From the NCBI RefSeq assembly GCF_016587415.1, contig NZ_BNJI01000001.1:907501-971500 (forward strand): a stretch of DNA of 64,000 bases, in the 5' to 3' direction. Both the position numbers and the translations under genes were made by a program. Shown here in pieces: positions 63,990-64,000 of the stretch. How positions within the stretch are numbered: the first letter of the stretch is position 1; every line of letters starts with the position of its first letter. The DNA is from Ktedonobacter sp. SOSP1-85. Its GTDB lineage: Bacteria; Chloroflexota; Ktedonobacteria; Ktedonobacterales; Ktedonobacteraceae. The notes under the pieces were generated by a model. That model did no database searches and was not told the DNA's origin. It saw only the letters and a list, made by a program, of their open reading frames with translations.

Positions 63990-64000
63990 TCACTATCACC

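Overview
The window reads as chromosome from a member of the Chloroflexota, most probably class Ktedonobacteria. This is inferred from content: a 16S variant with GCTGCCCCCCGTAGGAGT at the usual 338 probe site, an F420-type luciferase-like oxidoreductase, a giant BTAD/AAA/TPR regulator, a RIO kinase, a SWIM protein with an SNF2 helicase, and a dense load of TnpB/IscB elements. No phylogeny was run.

Layout. 1-1050: 5' end of a 16S rRNA gene (minus strand) with two rRNA-type promoters. 1108-6501: tyrA, a hypothetical gene and a GTPase (minus), a small gene, nth, and the broken end of a lipid kinase gene. 6502-11607: an island bounded by two inverted copies of a 187-bp palindromic element. It carries an acyltransferase and a mannosyltransferase-like gene, and each outer boundary cuts a gene. 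A group II intron lacking its ORF sits one base inside the end of the second copy. 11872-16741: RIO kinase, LLM oxidoreductase, GNAT, comM. 17059-18294: a TnpB with a non-canonical RuvC site. 18398-23275: MFS exporter, a MoaD-like protein, and a vitamin B12 ABC transporter (btuC, btuD) under a cobalamin riboswitch. 23498-28847: flavin reductase and uracil-DNA glycosylase (plus); sufU, sulfurtransferase and recD2 (minus). 29106-33599: the giant regulator. 33690-38170: an IscB locus, an O-methyltransferase, and an IS607-type element with a dead TnpA and intact TnpB. 38208-45735: PHP phosphoesterase, ECF sigma/anti-sigma pair, SWIM protein with a small partner gene, response regulator and hybrid PAS/GAF histidine kinase. 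46490-49133: a TnpB gene split by a second TnpB element. 49244-55787: SNF2 helicase, cobalamin adenosyltransferase, small genes, a ChrB_N protein and a DUF3267 protein. 55897-57364: a second copy of the inserted TnpB element. 57529-63989: thiolase, acetyl-CoA synthetase, arginyl-tRNA synthetase and a DUF1089-like gene.

How parts connect. B12 import (btuCD, riboswitch) and B12 activation (PduO-type adenosyltransferase) are both present. Thiolase and acetyl-CoA synthetase are neighbours feeding the acetyl-CoA pool. SufU and the sulfurtransferase form a sulfur/Fe-S pair.

The most notable content is OMEGA-type nuclease diversity: one IscB and five TnpB genes within 40 kb. It includes a nested insertion whose removal on paper restores an intact tnpB and reads out the target site. 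Also notable are a two-copy structured RNA candidate upstream of btuCD and the sulfurtransferase, and a family of long, locus-specific perfect hairpins, three of which sit beside a shared short GC-rich motif.
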